A stretch of 64,000 nt of DNA from DAOPKN01 sp035391225 (GTDB taxonomy: Bacteria > Thermotogota > Thermotogae > MWEM01), in contig DAOPKN010000008.1 of assembly GCA_035391225.1 (NCBI GenBank), forward strand, positions 16,018-80,017. Reading direction: 5' to 3'. Positions 49,765-58,384 of the stretch are shown piece after piece. Positions within the stretch are counted from its first letter, which is position 1, and each line of letters begins with the position of its first letter. A model generated the notes under the pieces. That model made no database searches and was not told where the DNA came from. It worked only from the letters and a program-made list of their open reading frames with translations. The translations under genes and the position numbers were made by a program.

Positions 49765-52623
49765 ATGGACGAGGAAACCACGAATACCGGGGGATTTTCC
49801 GAGGACCTCTACCGGCTTGCGTTGGAGGCTACAAGCGACGGGGCGTGGGACTGGAACCTGTTAAGCGACAGGGTTTCTTGGACACCGCGTGCCTTTGAAA
49901 TGCTTGGATACACCCCGGGTTCCTTCGAGGTTACCTACTCCTCGTGGAGTTCCCTGATCCACCCGGATGATCGAGAAAAAACCCTCAAAGAACTGTGGCA
50001 ACACATCCAAAACAACGAAAGCTTCTCGATGGAGTTTCGTTTCCGTACCGCAGATGGGCGCTGGAAATGGCTCATGGGACGGGGCAAACCCGTGGCGTGG
50101 GATGCGCAAGGGAAGATCACGCGCATCGTGGGCACGCACGTGGACATCGAATCGCGCAAGAAGGCTGAAGAAGAGGCACGTTTGAATTTTTCGCGCTACC
50201 AGCTGCTGTTGCAAAACGTGAACGAGGCGGTGTTCGTCCACCAGGTGGATGGTTTCGAGCCCACCACCATCCTGGACGTCAACGACCGTGCTTGCCAGAT
50301 GTTGGGCTACACGCGCGAAGAACTCCTACAAATGGAAGTCTCCCAAATCGACGTTCCCGACCAACTTCCCAAAAGCCCAAAGATCATCCAGGAAATGTAC
50401 AACACCGGATGGTCCCTTTTCCACACCTCCCATCGGAGGAAAGACGGTACCACAATCCCCGTGGAAATCAGTGCTCGCTTCTTCAAGATGGACGGCAAAG
50501 ATACCATCCTGTCCATCGTTCGTGACATCTCCGAACGGCTGGAAGCGGAGGAAGCATTGAAAAAGAGCGAGCACCGTTTTCGCTTGCTGGTGGAACATGC
50601 CCCGGAAGCCATTTTCGTGCAAACCGATTTTCGCTTCGCTTATCTCAATCCCGCTGCGGTCCGTTTGTTCGGCGCCCACGATGCCTCCCAACTCATCGGC
50701 GAAGCAGTGATGGAACGCTTCCACCCGGATTTTCGGAAGGAAGTCAGCAACCGCATTCACCGTTTGAATGACCTGGAGCAGGACGTCCCGGTGCTCGAGG
50801 AAATATACCTCAAGATGAACGGAACCCCGGTGGATGTGGAAGTTTCCGCCGTACCCGTTGAATACGAGGGGAAAAACGGTGCCCTGGTATTTGTGCGCGA
50901 CATTTCGGAGCGAAAACGGGCGCGGGAGAAGATCCGCCTGGACGAGGAACGTTTGCAAAGCCTTCTGGAAATTTCCCAGCAACGGCAGGGCAATTCCCCG
51001 GACCTGATCTCCTTCGCCTTGGAAGAAGCCATCCGCCTCACGGGAAGCAAAGTCGGGTACTTCTTTTTATACGACGAGTCCACCAAGGAATTCACGGTGA
51101 AACAGTGGTCCCGCGAAGCGATGAAGCTGTGTCCTTTCCTTTCCGCACCAAGTCGCTTCCAGCTGCAAGAGGCAGGGCTTTGGGCGGAGGTGGCACGCAC
51201 GCGCAAGGAAATCATGATCAACGACTTCCGGATGCCCGATCCGAGAAAGAAAGGCTTCCCCGAAGGACACCTTGCTCTGAAAAGGTTCCTCGCCATCCCT
51301 GTTTTTTCAGACGGAAACATCGTGGCAACCGTCGGTGTGGGGAACAAGGAAACCGAGTACGACGCCAGTGACGTGCGCCAGCTTACCCTCCTTCTGGATT
51401 CGGCGTGGAAAATCTTGCAGCGTAAGGAACAGGAAACCAAGTTGCTGGAAACCAACCAGAAACTGCAAGAAGCGTTGGAAAACGCACGATTGCTTGCTGC
51501 CCAAGCGCAGCAGGCAAATATCGCCAAACGGCAGTTTTTGGCCAACATGAGCCACGAAATCCGAACCCCCCTCAACGGGGTTCTGGGAATGGCTGGTTTG
51601 CTGCTACACTCCGACCTGACCCCTGAGCAACACGAATTGGCCAGCCTGATCCAGACGAGTGGGCATTCGCTGTTGAACGTGATCAACGACATCCTGGACT
51701 TCTCCAAGATCGAAGCGCAAAAACTGGTTTTGGAACCCCGGGATTTCAACTTTCACAACATGGTAAACGAGGTACTTGGATTGCTCGCGGTGAAAGCCCA
51801 CGAGAAAGGATTGGAGCTCACCTGCGACACGTCCACGCAAATTCCTACTTTCCTGCACGGAGATCCCGATCGCCTAAAACAGGTGTTGCTCAACCTCGGC
51901 GGAAACGCGGTGAAATTTACCGCGCAGGGGCATGTTGTTCTTTCGGTCCATTGCCTTTCCGCTTCACCGGAAAGCGTGAAATTGGACTTTGCGTTCGAAG
52001 ATTCGGGCATCGGTATCCCTCCCGAAAAAGTCGAACAGCTCTTTTCCCCTTTCACCCAAGTGGACGGCTCCTATTCCCGTTCTTTCGGCGGAACGGGCCT
52101 GGGATTGGCCATCTCCCGGCAGCTCGTGGAACTGATGAACGGTTCCATCGAGTACCAACCCGCGCCAGGAGGGGGCAGCATTTTTCGCTTCCAGGTTTGC
52201 TTGAAAACGTCCAAGATCGTTCCCCTCGAGGAACCCACCTCGATGCAAAGCGGCAAGCGAGCCCTCGTTTTCTGCCCCAACAGCGTTGCAGCGGGAATCC
52301 TTTCCAAGCACCTGCAGCAAAACGGAATCCTCTGCACCGTCTGCACTGAGAAAAACAAGACGTTGCAACTGCTGCGGTCTGCTTCCCCCCCTTTCCACCT
52401 GTTGTTTTGGAACCTGGATCGCCTGGATGACCCCGTGGTGAAACCCCTGGAAAAAGCCGTGGCACAAGCGGGAGAAGCAAACCTTTCCGTGATCTTGATG
52501 ACCGCATCCCAAGCCCGCGAAGCGCGGACAAGGCTGAACCTACCCGCGAATTTCCATACGGTTTCTCGCCCGGTGTGTTTCCATGCACTGGCCAAGCTCC
52601 TGGCAACGCTTCCCGAACAATGA
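49765..52623 (+). CDS. Hybrid sensor histidine kinase with three PAS domains, a GAF domain and a degenerate receiver
   Basis: The 952-aa soluble protein has PAS domains at about 10-130, 140-265 and 270-385, and a GAF domain at about 400-555 (GSKVGYFFLYDESTKEF, GVGNKETEYDASDV). The HisKA domain has NMSHEIRTPLNGVLGM and the HATPase domain has NLGGNAVKF, DSGIGI and GGTGLGLAI. The last ~115 residues fold like a receiver, but the position of the phosphoacceptor Asp reads Asn (HLLFWNLDRLDD) and the acidic pocket is missing. It should therefore not accept phosphate. The ATG at 49765 has GGGGGAAGG upstream; a GTG three codons before is possible. Its stop overlaps the ATG of a small broken frame. Confidence 0.9.
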   Translation: MDEETTNTGGFSEDLYRLALEATSDGAWDWNLLSDRVSWTPRAFEMLGYTPGSFEVTYSSWSSLIHPDDREKTLKELWQHIQNNESFSMEFRFRTADGRWKWLMGRGKPVAWDAQGKITRIVGTHVDIESRKKAEEEARLNFSRYQLLLQNVNEAVFVHQVDGFEPTTILDVNDRACQMLGYTREELLQMEVSQIDVPDQLPKSPKIIQEMYNTGWSLFHTSHRRKDGTTIPVEISARFFKMDGKDTILSIVRDISERLEAEEALKKSEHRFRLLVEHAPEAIFVQTDFRFAYLNPAAVRLFGAHDASQLIGEAVMERFHPDFRKEVSNRIHRLNDLEQDVPVLEEIYLKMNGTPVDVEVSAVPVEYEGKNGALVFVRDISERKRAREKIRLDEERLQSLLEISQQRQGNSPDLISFALEEAIRLTGSKVGYFFLYDESTKEFTVKQWSREAMKLCPFLSAPSRFQLQEAGLWAEVARTRKEIMINDFRMPDPRKKGFPEGHLALKRFLAIPVFSDGNIVATVGVGNKETEYDASDVRQLTLLLDSAWKILQRKEQETKLLETNQKLQEALENARLLAAQAQQANIAKRQFLANMSHEIRTPLNGVLGMAGLLLHSDLTPEQHELASLIQTSGHSLLNVINDILDFSKIEAQKLVLEPRDFNFHNMVNEVLGLLAVKAHEKGLELTCDTSTQIPTFLHGDPDRLKQVLLNLGGNAVKFTAQGHVVLSVHCLSASPESVKLDFAFEDSGIGIPPEKVEQLFSPFTQVDGSYSRSFGGTGLGLAISRQLVELMNGSIEYQPAPGGGSIFRFQVCLKTSKIVPLEEPTSMQSGKRALVFCPNSVAAGILSKHLQQNGILCTVCTEKNKTLQLLRSASPPFHLLFWNLDRLDDPVVKPLEKAVAQAGEANLSVILMTASQAREARTRLNLPANFHTVSRPVCFHALAKLLATLPEQ

Positions 52624-52979
52624 TGGAAAACCCCTACGAAGGAAAGGACATCCGGAAACTTTTCCACGACCTTATTCCCTCGTGCACCATCAGCTCCATG
52701 CATTTCCCCGGAACCTGGATCAAAACAACGTACCTTGTGCACTGCTCCACTCCTGGGGGAACGGAACAAGGGTACTACCTGAAGATCAGCGGAAAACGAG
52801 TGGAATTCTTTTTTTGGAAGGCTACGCGCGTACCCCTTGTTCGAAGAAAATGCAACTCTTTTCGCTGGTCACTACCCTTTGCGCCATTTCCGGCGTATAC
52901 ATGGAACCAGCCTCCCTTTCCCGGGAAAACTGGAAAAGGGAGGCTGGCAACGAATTGGAGCGGCGTGTTCAGTGCTTGC
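52620..52979 (+). pseudogene. Small broken reading frame after the hybrid kinase, function unknown
   Basis: An ATG overlaps the kinase stop (ATGATG). It opens a frame beginning MMENPYEGKDIRKLFHDLIPS and passing through YYLKISGKRVEFF. A run of seven T (52809-52815) follows, and beyond it a different frame reads AYPLFEENATLFAGHYPLRHF, which looks more protein-like than the original frame. I do not recognise a family; the segment before the T-run vaguely resembles a kinase N-lobe. It ends at a hairpin (52907-52947) without a stop of its own before the antisense HAAS gene. A frameshifted remnant or a sequencing error in the T-run are both possible. Confidence 0.3.
52907..52947. terminator. Long hairpin between the hybrid kinase region and the HAAS gene
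   Basis: The arms CCAGCCTCCCTTT (52907-52919) and AAAGGGAGGCTGG (52935-52947) form a 13-bp stem with a 15-nt loop. It lies between convergent genes. Neither side has a strong T-run, so it is only a possible terminator or mRNA end structure. Confidence 0.5.
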
Positions 52980-53912
52980 TCACACGTGCTCCTTGACCTC
53001 ACGCACCACCGAGCGCACCAGCATCACGATCACGTTGATCACCAGGATCACCACCACGAAGATCAGCACACCCTTGAGCACGTTCTGCACGAGCAGCTCC
53101 AACCCCTCGAGCCCGGGAACCGCTGTTCGCAGCACGTACTGCCACACCGAGATCGAAACCACTGCCTTGAGGAACTCCAGGAAACCGGTGCGGAACCAGC
53201 GGCCCACGAAGTAGAACAGCGTCTCCACGATGACGTTGATCGCCACCCCGATGTATAACCCCGTGAACAGATCCGAAAGGGCCACGAAATGCATGTCGGT
53301 TCCCGAAAAGGCGCTTTTCACAAGGTTCTCGAACGTTTGGGGGTCGAAGGCCAGCGAAAGGAAGAAGCCACTCATGACCAGCAACAGCACCTGGATCCAC
53401 ACGTTGTACTTGCGTTCCCCTTTCGGGCGTAGGAAGGAACGGCGGGGAAGGGGAAGCAGAACCGAGGCTTTCAACTGGCTGACCCCGGCAAGGAGCAAGC
53501 ATACCAGCCCGAAATCGAACACCAGCAGCAGCGGAATGCTCACCAGGTACGAGGCCCAACCGGAAACGCCGTTGAAGAAAAAGGGGAAGATGAAACCATC
53601 GGAGTGTAACCCGAAAGCCAACCCGTTGAGCCCCAGGTGCACGAGGAACAACACCCCGGTGTAAAACCACAGCACCTTCTTCAAGAAAACCGGGATCAGC
53701 GGTTCGCCACTGGAATACTCCTTGGCCACGTCGATGGCTTTTCCAAAGGTCGCAAGCGTCTTCTCAATGTTTTCGTCGCTGCACTCCCCGTACTGCGCCT
53801 GGCACTTCTCCAGGATGTTGCTTTCGATTTCTTTCAGCACATCCGCAGCGTCCTCATCCGTCACCAGGTAATCCCGCACCTCGTCCAAGTATTTTTCCAA
53901 CTTCTTACGCAT
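52980..53912 (-). CDS. HAAS-domain membrane protein (partner of PadR)
   Basis: The 310-aa protein starts with an N-terminal helical HAAS-type domain (MRKKLEKYLDEVRDYLVTDEDAADVLKEIESNI...TLATFGKAIDVAKEY), the module that typically pairs with PadR regulators. At least five hydrophobic helices follow, in the region 85-300. It is probably a membrane sensor or its partner. The ATG at 53912 has GGAAGG eight nt upstream and lies inside the end of padR, so the two genes are translationally coupled. The role of the pair cannot be stated beyond regulation. Confidence 0.75.
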   Translation of the reverse strand: MRKKLEKYLDEVRDYLVTDEDAADVLKEIESNILEKCQAQYGECSDENIEKTLATFGKAIDVAKEYSSGEPLIPVFLKKVLWFYTGVLFLVHLGLNGLAFGLHSDGFIFPFFFNGVSGWASYLVSIPLLLVFDFGLVCLLLAGVSQLKASVLLPLPRRSFLRPKGERKYNVWIQVLLLVMSGFFLSLAFDPQTFENLVKSAFSGTDMHFVALSDLFTGLYIGVAINVIVETLFYFVGRWFRTGFLEFLKAVVSISVWQYVLRTAVPGLEGLELLVQNVLKGVLIFVVVILVINVIVMLVRSVVREVKEHV

Positions 53913-54237
53913 CTTTCGCACCTTCCTTTACCCTATTCAAGATTTGGTTTTGCTTTTCCCACACCGCATTGATCTCTTCCCGTACCTGCTTGCCCTCCTT
54001 GGAAATCACGTAGTACTTTCGTGGCTTGTTTTCCACCACCTGCCAGTCGCTTTCCAGCAATCCCTTGGAAGCCAACCGGCGCAACAACGGGTACAGCGAA
54101 CTTTCCTCGATGCAGTAGCCCATCTTTTCCATCCTCTGCACGATCTCGTAGCCGTACAGCTTCTCTTCGAGCAGATGCAGTGTGAGCAACTGCAAGAAGC
54201 CCCTGTTCATTTCCGACTCGAATTGATCTCGCCCCAT
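53905..54237 (-). CDS. PadR family transcriptional regulator
   Basis: The 110-aa protein has the PadR winged-helix pattern: GFLQLLTLHLLEEKLYGYEIVQRMEKMGYCIEESSLYPLLRRLASKGLLESDW, then KPRKYYVISKEGKQVREE. PadR proteins bind dyads in their own promoters and are released by a small ligand or a partner. The ATG at 54237 has GGAGGTG six nt upstream. Its promoter is fully consensus and is overlaid by half-sites of a PadR-like operator (54265-54295), so self-repression is likely. The HAAS gene is co-transcribed. Confidence 0.9.
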   Translation of the reverse strand: MGRDQFESEMNRGFLQLLTLHLLEEKLYGYEIVQRMEKMGYCIEESSLYPLLRRLASKGLLESDWQVVENKPRKYYVISKEGKQVREEINAVWEKQNQILNRVKEGAKDA

Positions 54238-54264
54238 ACTGTGCACCTCCTTTAATTGTTTTAC

Positions 54265-54295
54265 GTATTATACTATACAACACACAGTATGTCAA
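54265..54295 (-). promoter_or_regulatory. Consensus promoter with overlapping PadR-type operator
   Basis: The minus strand has TTGACA (54290-54295), a 17-nt spacer and TATAAT (54267-54272), both hexamers being perfect. Half-sites GTAT (54265-54268), ATAC (54275-54278) and GTAT (54287-54290) overlap the core; the outer pair ATAC-N8-GTAT is the usual PadR operator spacing. CstA is transcribed divergently from the same region, so PadR could affect both. Confidence 0.75.
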
Positions 54296-54338
54296 CCCCC
54301 AAAAAGGTGTATGCTTGTGCGGGAAAAAAAGAAGGGGG

Positions 54339-56036
54339 ATGGATGGATTGAACAGCCTTGTATTGCTGCTTCTTGTCTTCGTGGGGTACATCGTGGCCTA
54401 CAACACCTACGGGCGCTGGTTGGCCCACAAGATCTTCGGTTTGCGGAAAGATACGCGCACGCCCGCGCACGAGTTCGCGGACCGGGTGGATTTCGTGCCC
54501 ACTTCCCGGCGCATCCTTTTTGGTCACCACTTCACCAGCATCGCGGGGAGTGGCCCCATCGTGGGTCCGGCGCTGGCGGTGATCTGGGGTTGGCTCCCCG
54601 CTACGCTGTGGGTGGTTTTCGGCTCCATCTTCATGGGGGCGCTGCAAGACTTCGCGGTGCTGTTGATTTCCGCGCGCAACAAGGGAGCTTCCGTGGGAGA
54701 ACTCACCCGGAAATTCCTGAACCCCCACCTGGGACGCGCGTTTCACCTGCTCATCCAGGCGTACCTGTGGACGCTGCTGGCGGTGTTCACCATGATCATG
54801 GCCATCCTGTTCAACCTCTACCCGCAGGCGGTTCTCCCCATCTGGTTGGAAATCCCCATCGCGCTTTTTCTGGCCTACCAGGTGCACACCAAGAAAAGAA
54901 GCGCCCGGGTATGGGCGCTTGTGAGTATTGGCTTGATGTTCTTGTCCATCTGGCTGGGGCAACTGTTTCCCATCGCCATCTTTTCCACCGCGGGGTCCCA
55001 GGTAATCTCCTGGGCGTGGATCCTTTTCGTGTACCTTTTCTTCGCCTCCATCACCCCGGTGCACTGGTTGCTGCAACCCCGGGATTTCATCAACTCCCAC
55101 GAGCTGTTGATTCTCATGGCTTTTTTGGTTGGGGGGATCCTTTTCAGCCAACCCCAGATCGTGGCACCGGCCATTCAAAAGGTATCCGATGCCCCCGACC
55201 TCTTTCCGCTTCTCTTTTTGACGCTCTCCTGCGGGGCCATCTCCGGGTTCCATTCCACGGTCTCCACGGGAACCACGGTGCGCCAGCTCAACCGCGAAAC
55301 CGACAGTCTTTTCATCGGGTACGGAAGCATGCTTCTGGAAGGTTTCCTTGCCATCCTGGTGATTATCGCGGTAAGCGCGGGCTTGGGCATGAACGGCACA
55401 GGGGTGCAAGCCTTCAACCAGCACTACGCCAGCTGGAGCGCTGCATCGGGTCTATCGGCGAAGCTTGCGGCGGTGGTAGAAGGCAGTGCGAACCTGCTGG
55501 GACCCATCGGGATCCCACGCTCGTTTGCGGTGAGCCTGATCAGCGTGTTCATCGTTTCCTTCGTGGGAACCTCGCTGGACACGGCGACACGCGTGCAACG
55601 CTTTTCGCTGCAAGAATTGCTCAGGAAGAGCGACGGAAAGGTCATCCGCCCGTTCAACAACCGGGCCTTTTCCACGGCGCTGGTTCTGGCAGCGGCGGGA
55701 GTCCTCGTGTTTCAAAAACCCGACGGTTCGGGAGCACTTCTTCTCTGGCCCATCTTCGGCGCGCTGAACCAGCTCGTTGCCTCCTCCTCGCTGCTCCTGG
55801 TTTCGCTGTACCTTCTCAAGAGGAAGAAGCCGGTTTGGATCGCGGCTATCCCGATGGCTTTCATGTACGTCATCACCATTTGGGCCATCCTGCTGGACTG
55901 GAAAAAGTTCCTGGAAACGGGAAACGCCTTCTACCTACTCGTACTTTCGGGTATGCTGGCACTGGCGCTCTGGATGATACTCGGGAGCGCTTTCCAAATT
56001 CGGAAAAATGCCCAACTGCAAAGGCAGAGCCCTTGA
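54339..56036 (+). CDS. cstA: Carbon starvation protein CstA family transporter
   Basis: The 565-aa protein has about sixteen hydrophobic helices. It has the CstA pattern: YNTYGRWLAHKIFGLR, VPTSRRILFGHHFTSIAGSGPIVGPALAVIWGW, GALQDFAVLLISARNKG, SGFHSTVSTGTTVRQLNRE and ALLLWPIFGALNQLVASSSL. CstA/YjiY-type proteins import pyruvate or peptides in characterised bacteria. The start is uncertain: ATG at 54339 has GAAGGGGG immediately upstream, and TTG at 54348 (giving the usual MNSLVLLL start) has better spacing. Its expression may be tied to the divergent PadR promoter. It ends 3 nt before a convergent lipoprotein gene. Confidence 0.9.
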   Translation: MDGLNSLVLLLLVFVGYIVAYNTYGRWLAHKIFGLRKDTRTPAHEFADRVDFVPTSRRILFGHHFTSIAGSGPIVGPALAVIWGWLPATLWVVFGSIFMGALQDFAVLLISARNKGASVGELTRKFLNPHLGRAFHLLIQAYLWTLLAVFTMIMAILFNLYPQAVLPIWLEIPIALFLAYQVHTKKRSARVWALVSIGLMFLSIWLGQLFPIAIFSTAGSQVISWAWILFVYLFFASITPVHWLLQPRDFINSHELLILMAFLVGGILFSQPQIVAPAIQKVSDAPDLFPLLFLTLSCGAISGFHSTVSTGTTVRQLNRETDSLFIGYGSMLLEGFLAILVIIAVSAGLGMNGTGVQAFNQHYASWSAASGLSAKLAAVVEGSANLLGPIGIPRSFAVSLISVFIVSFVGTSLDTATRVQRFSLQELLRKSDGKVIRPFNNRAFSTALVLAAAGVLVFQKPDGSGALLLWPIFGALNQLVASSSLLLVSLYLLKRKKPVWIAAIPMAFMYVITIWAILLDWKKFLETGNAFYLLVLSGMLALALWMILGSAFQIRKNAQLQRQSP

Positions 56037-56039
56037 TGC

Positions 56040-56588
56040 TTACTCCGTGGCAAAAAGGTGGTCGATGAAGAATTCCTGTCCACCCACGGAAAAAGCGTTG
56101 ATGTTCCCCGTGAGGGTCACCTGGTACAGGTTGGGAGCCGTCAATACCACTTGCACGTTTACCCCGCCAAGAACCAGGCCATTGAACGTGATGAGGTCGG
56201 GATGGTTACCCAAGAAACCGTTCACCCGCATGTTGACGTTTCCCCCGTAGTACCCGGCGTAGAAAGTGATCTTCACCACCATGGTGTGGAAATCGAACGC
56301 CATGTTGATGTTGTTCAAGAATAGGTCATTCCCGATGTGCCCCGCCTTGTTCAGCGTTTGCACTTCGGCGTACCCGTTCGTGGTGGAGCCCCCGGGGAAC
56401 CAGTAGAAAATCTCGAATTTCATGTCCACGCCATCCTCGACGATGGCGTCCCCCACGTGGTACTGGGTGAGTGGAATCAACGCTTCGAAATCGATCCAGA
56501 ACGTCAAGATTCCCCCCCCGTTACAGCTCGGTAGAAAAACGAGCCCGACAAGCAGAAATAGCCAAAGCCACTTCTTCTTTCGCAGCAT
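56040..56588 (-). CDS. Lipoprotein, function unknown
   Basis: The 182-aa protein has a lipoprotein signal (MLRKKKWLWLFLLVGLVFLPSC, lipobox LPSC). The rest is predicted to be mostly beta strands with many Asn, Gly and Tyr (YAGYYGGNVNMRVNGFLGNHPD). I do not recognise a family. The ATG at 56588 has GGAGGTG six nt upstream, and an extended -10 promoter lies 26 nt further upstream. The longer reading in the same frame passes through the palindromic repeats and is not coding. It is convergent with cstA. Confidence 0.75.
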   Translation of the reverse strand: MLRKKKWLWLFLLVGLVFLPSCNGGGILTFWIDFEALIPLTQYHVGDAIVEDGVDMKFEIFYWFPGGSTTNGYAEVQTLNKAGHIGNDLFLNNINMAFDFHTMVVKITFYAGYYGGNVNMRVNGFLGNHPDLITFNGLVLGGVNVQVVLTAPNLYQVTLTGNINAFSVGGQEFFIDHLFATE

Positions 56589-56613
56589 ATCTTTCACCTC
56601 CTTGTATGAAATA

Positions 56614-56622
56614 ATTATAGCA
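56614..56622 (-). promoter_or_regulatory. Extended -10 promoter of the lipoprotein gene
   Basis: The minus strand reads TGC-TATAAT 26 nt before the lipoprotein ATG. The -35 region is not convincing. Confidence 0.6.
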
Positions 56623-56639
56623 CAAATCCCTCCCCACCT

Positions 56640-56754
56640 GGGACCCCCGCACCCCAGTGCGGCTCTTTTCGTCCTTTGGGTACGCCGCACCCCAGTGCGG
56701 CATCTTTTTGCTCTACCTTCCAAAACCCAAGCCGCAGTGGGCTGCGGTGCTCCC
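56640..56754. repeat. Cluster of three REP-like elements (two direct, one inverted)
   Basis: Copies are at 56640-56663 (+; first stem base changed, CCCGCAC), 56678-56701 (+; GCCGCAC-CCCA-GTGCGGC) and 56731-56754 (minus; stem CAG/CTG type). The two plus copies are followed by TCTTTT and ATCTTTTT. The segment TACCTTCCAAAACCCAAG before the inverted copy recurs exactly at 60565. The cluster lies between the divergent lipoprotein and VTC genes. Confidence 0.85.
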
Positions 56755-56845
56755 AAAGTGCAAGTCCGCCGATATGACCCTTCGGAGATCCTTCCCTTCC
56801 CTGCTTCCACGCCAGGCAAACGGTTGCCAAATGCTTTTCTCTCCT

Positions 56846-56907
56846 GGGACCGCCGCACCCCAGTGCGGCTCTTTTCGCCTTTTGGGTACGCCACACCCCA
56901 GTGCGGC
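56846..56907 (+). repeat. Pair of REP-like elements
   Basis: Two direct copies lie at 56846-56869 (GGGACC-GCCGCAC-CCCA-GTGCGGC) and 56884-56907 (GGGTAC with stem GCCACAC, which leaves one weak pair). They are followed by TCTTTTC and ATCTTTTC. The spacing equals the first two elements of the cluster at 56640. They precede the VTC gene by 77 nt. Confidence 0.85.
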
Positions 56908-56983
56908 ATCTTTTCGTCCCCCTTCACAAAACGTACAAATTCTTCCGGTACCATGGCTTCATCCCGAGGAAAGGAGATTGGCC

Positions 56984-57685
56984 ATGGAAACCATCCAGTA
57001 CCGCCACGAGCACAAGTACCTGCTAAATGACTTCCAGAAGATGCTGCTCGAGTCACGGTTGCAGGCCATGCTTCGCCACGACCCCCATTCGAAGGGATAC
57101 TGGATTCGATCGCTATATTTCGATGATTGCAACAGCAATGGGTTGTTCGAGAAAAGTGCCGGGGTGGGGGTGCGGGGCAAGTTTCGCATCCGGGCGTACG
57201 ACGATTCCAAGGATTTCATCCGCCTGGAACGCAAGTGCCGCAGTGCACACCTCACGCGCAAGATGTCCAGAAGGTTGTCCTTCGAGGAATACTCTTCTGT
57301 CTTGCGGAGGGACATCGACTTCTTGACCCAAGAGCCGGATTTCCTATCCATGGATTTCGTGCACCGCACCCGCCACGTGCTGCTGCGCCCCGTTGTCATC
57401 GTGAGCTACTTCCGAAAAGCCTTTGTGTTCCCCGCTGGCAACGTGCGCGTGACGTTCGATTCGCAGCTACGAGCCGCCTGGAACGTGGTGGACATGTTCG
57501 ACCCCGCTCGCGTGGAAGTGCCTGTACTGGACACGGGGGTATCCATCCTGGAAGTGAAGTTCGACGCCTACTTCCCCGATTTCCTCCGGCCACTGCTGGC
57601 TCCGGCACCCGGCAATGCCATTTCCGTTTCCAAGTACGTGCTCTGTCGCAAGTACATCAAGCAGAATGACTGGGAGGACGCGTGA
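56984..57685 (+). CDS. VTC-domain polyphosphate polymerase-like protein
   Basis: The 233-aa protein has the VTC tunnel domain, with YRHEHKYLL, YWIRSLYFDDCNSNGLFEK, KFRIRAYDDSKDFIRLERKC, LRPVVIVSYFRKAFVF, VRVTFDSQLRA and ILEVKFDAYFPDFLRPLL. In yeast Vtc4 the same fold polymerises phosphate from ATP. The basic residues and the Glu of the tunnel are present. The ATG at 56984 has AAGGAG seven nt upstream. It shares an operon with a DUF4956 membrane protein (TGATG overlap) and a CotH protein, a recurrent trio in bacteria. Confidence 0.85.
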   Translation: METIQYRHEHKYLLNDFQKMLLESRLQAMLRHDPHSKGYWIRSLYFDDCNSNGLFEKSAGVGVRGKFRIRAYDDSKDFIRLERKCRSAHLTRKMSRRLSFEEYSSVLRRDIDFLTQEPDFLSMDFVHRTRHVLLRPVVIVSYFRKAFVFPAGNVRVTFDSQLRAAWNVVDMFDPARVEVPVLDTGVSILEVKFDAYFPDFLRPLLAPAPGNAISVSKYVLCRKYIKQNDWEDA

Positions 57686-58362
57686 TGTTCGATTCTTTCT
57701 TTCGAGATGCCACTTTTTACCTGAACCTTTGGGATATCGTGTTGGCGCTGTTGTTATCCACGGCGCAAGGCATGGTGATCTGGGGGGTATACCGATTCTC
57801 GTTCCGCGGTGTGCTCTACACCCGGAATTTCAACCTGTCTCTGGTGCTGATGGCCGTGATCACCAGCATCCTGATCATGGCGGTGGCTTCCAACGTGGTG
57901 CTTTCGCTGGGCATGGTGGGCGCGCTCAGCATCGTGCGCTTCCGAACGGCCATCAAGGACCCATTGGACGTGGTGTTCCTTTTCTGGTCCATCAGCGTGG
58001 GCATCGTCACCGGCGCGGGATTGTTCTTTTTGTCCATCGTGGGCTCCGGGGTCATCGCACTCATCCTGCTGGTGCTCACCCGGCGAGCCTCTTCCAGCAA
58101 CCCGTACCTGCTCACGCTGCAATGCTCCTTCGACCGGCGAACGGGTGACGAAAGGCAACTGGAACACCAGGTGGCTTCGTTGCTGCGCCAACGCACCCAG
58201 CGATTCCACCTCAAGTCCAGCATGGTTTCCGACGGAAGCTCGGAGATGATCTTTGAGCTGCGGCTGAAAGGCCCTGCGGGACCACTGGCATCGGAAATGT
58301 CCGCTCTCCAAGGGGTGGACAACGCCATCCTGATACGGTACAACGGTGATTACATTTCATAA
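57685..58362 (+). CDS. DUF4956 family membrane protein
   Basis: The 225-aa protein has about four hydrophobic helices in residues 10-135 (LVLMAVITSILIMAVASNVVLSLGMVGALSIVRFRTAIKDPLDVVFLFWSISVGI). The segment GALSIVRFRTAIKDPLDVVFLFW is the DUF4956 signature. A soluble C-terminal tail of about 85 residues follows. The family regularly accompanies VTC-domain proteins; a role in moving or anchoring the polymer has been suggested but is not shown. The ATG at 57685 shares the last base of the VTC stop. Confidence 0.85.
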   Translation: MFDSFFRDATFYLNLWDIVLALLLSTAQGMVIWGVYRFSFRGVLYTRNFNLSLVLMAVITSILIMAVASNVVLSLGMVGALSIVRFRTAIKDPLDVVFLFWSISVGIVTGAGLFFLSIVGSGVIALILLVLTRRASSSNPYLLTLQCSFDRRTGDERQLEHQVASLLRQRTQRFHLKSSMVSDGSSEMIFELRLKGPAGPLASEMSALQGVDNAILIRYNGDYIS

Positions 58363-58384
58363 GCAGAATAAAGGAGGCAAGAAA

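Noticed and set aside
56589..57056. Upstream extension of the lipoprotein frame through the palindromic repeats
   Set aside because: The extra residues are a translation of the repeats (PHWGVAYPKG, GVRRSQ) and a strong ribosome-binding site marks the ATG at 56588.
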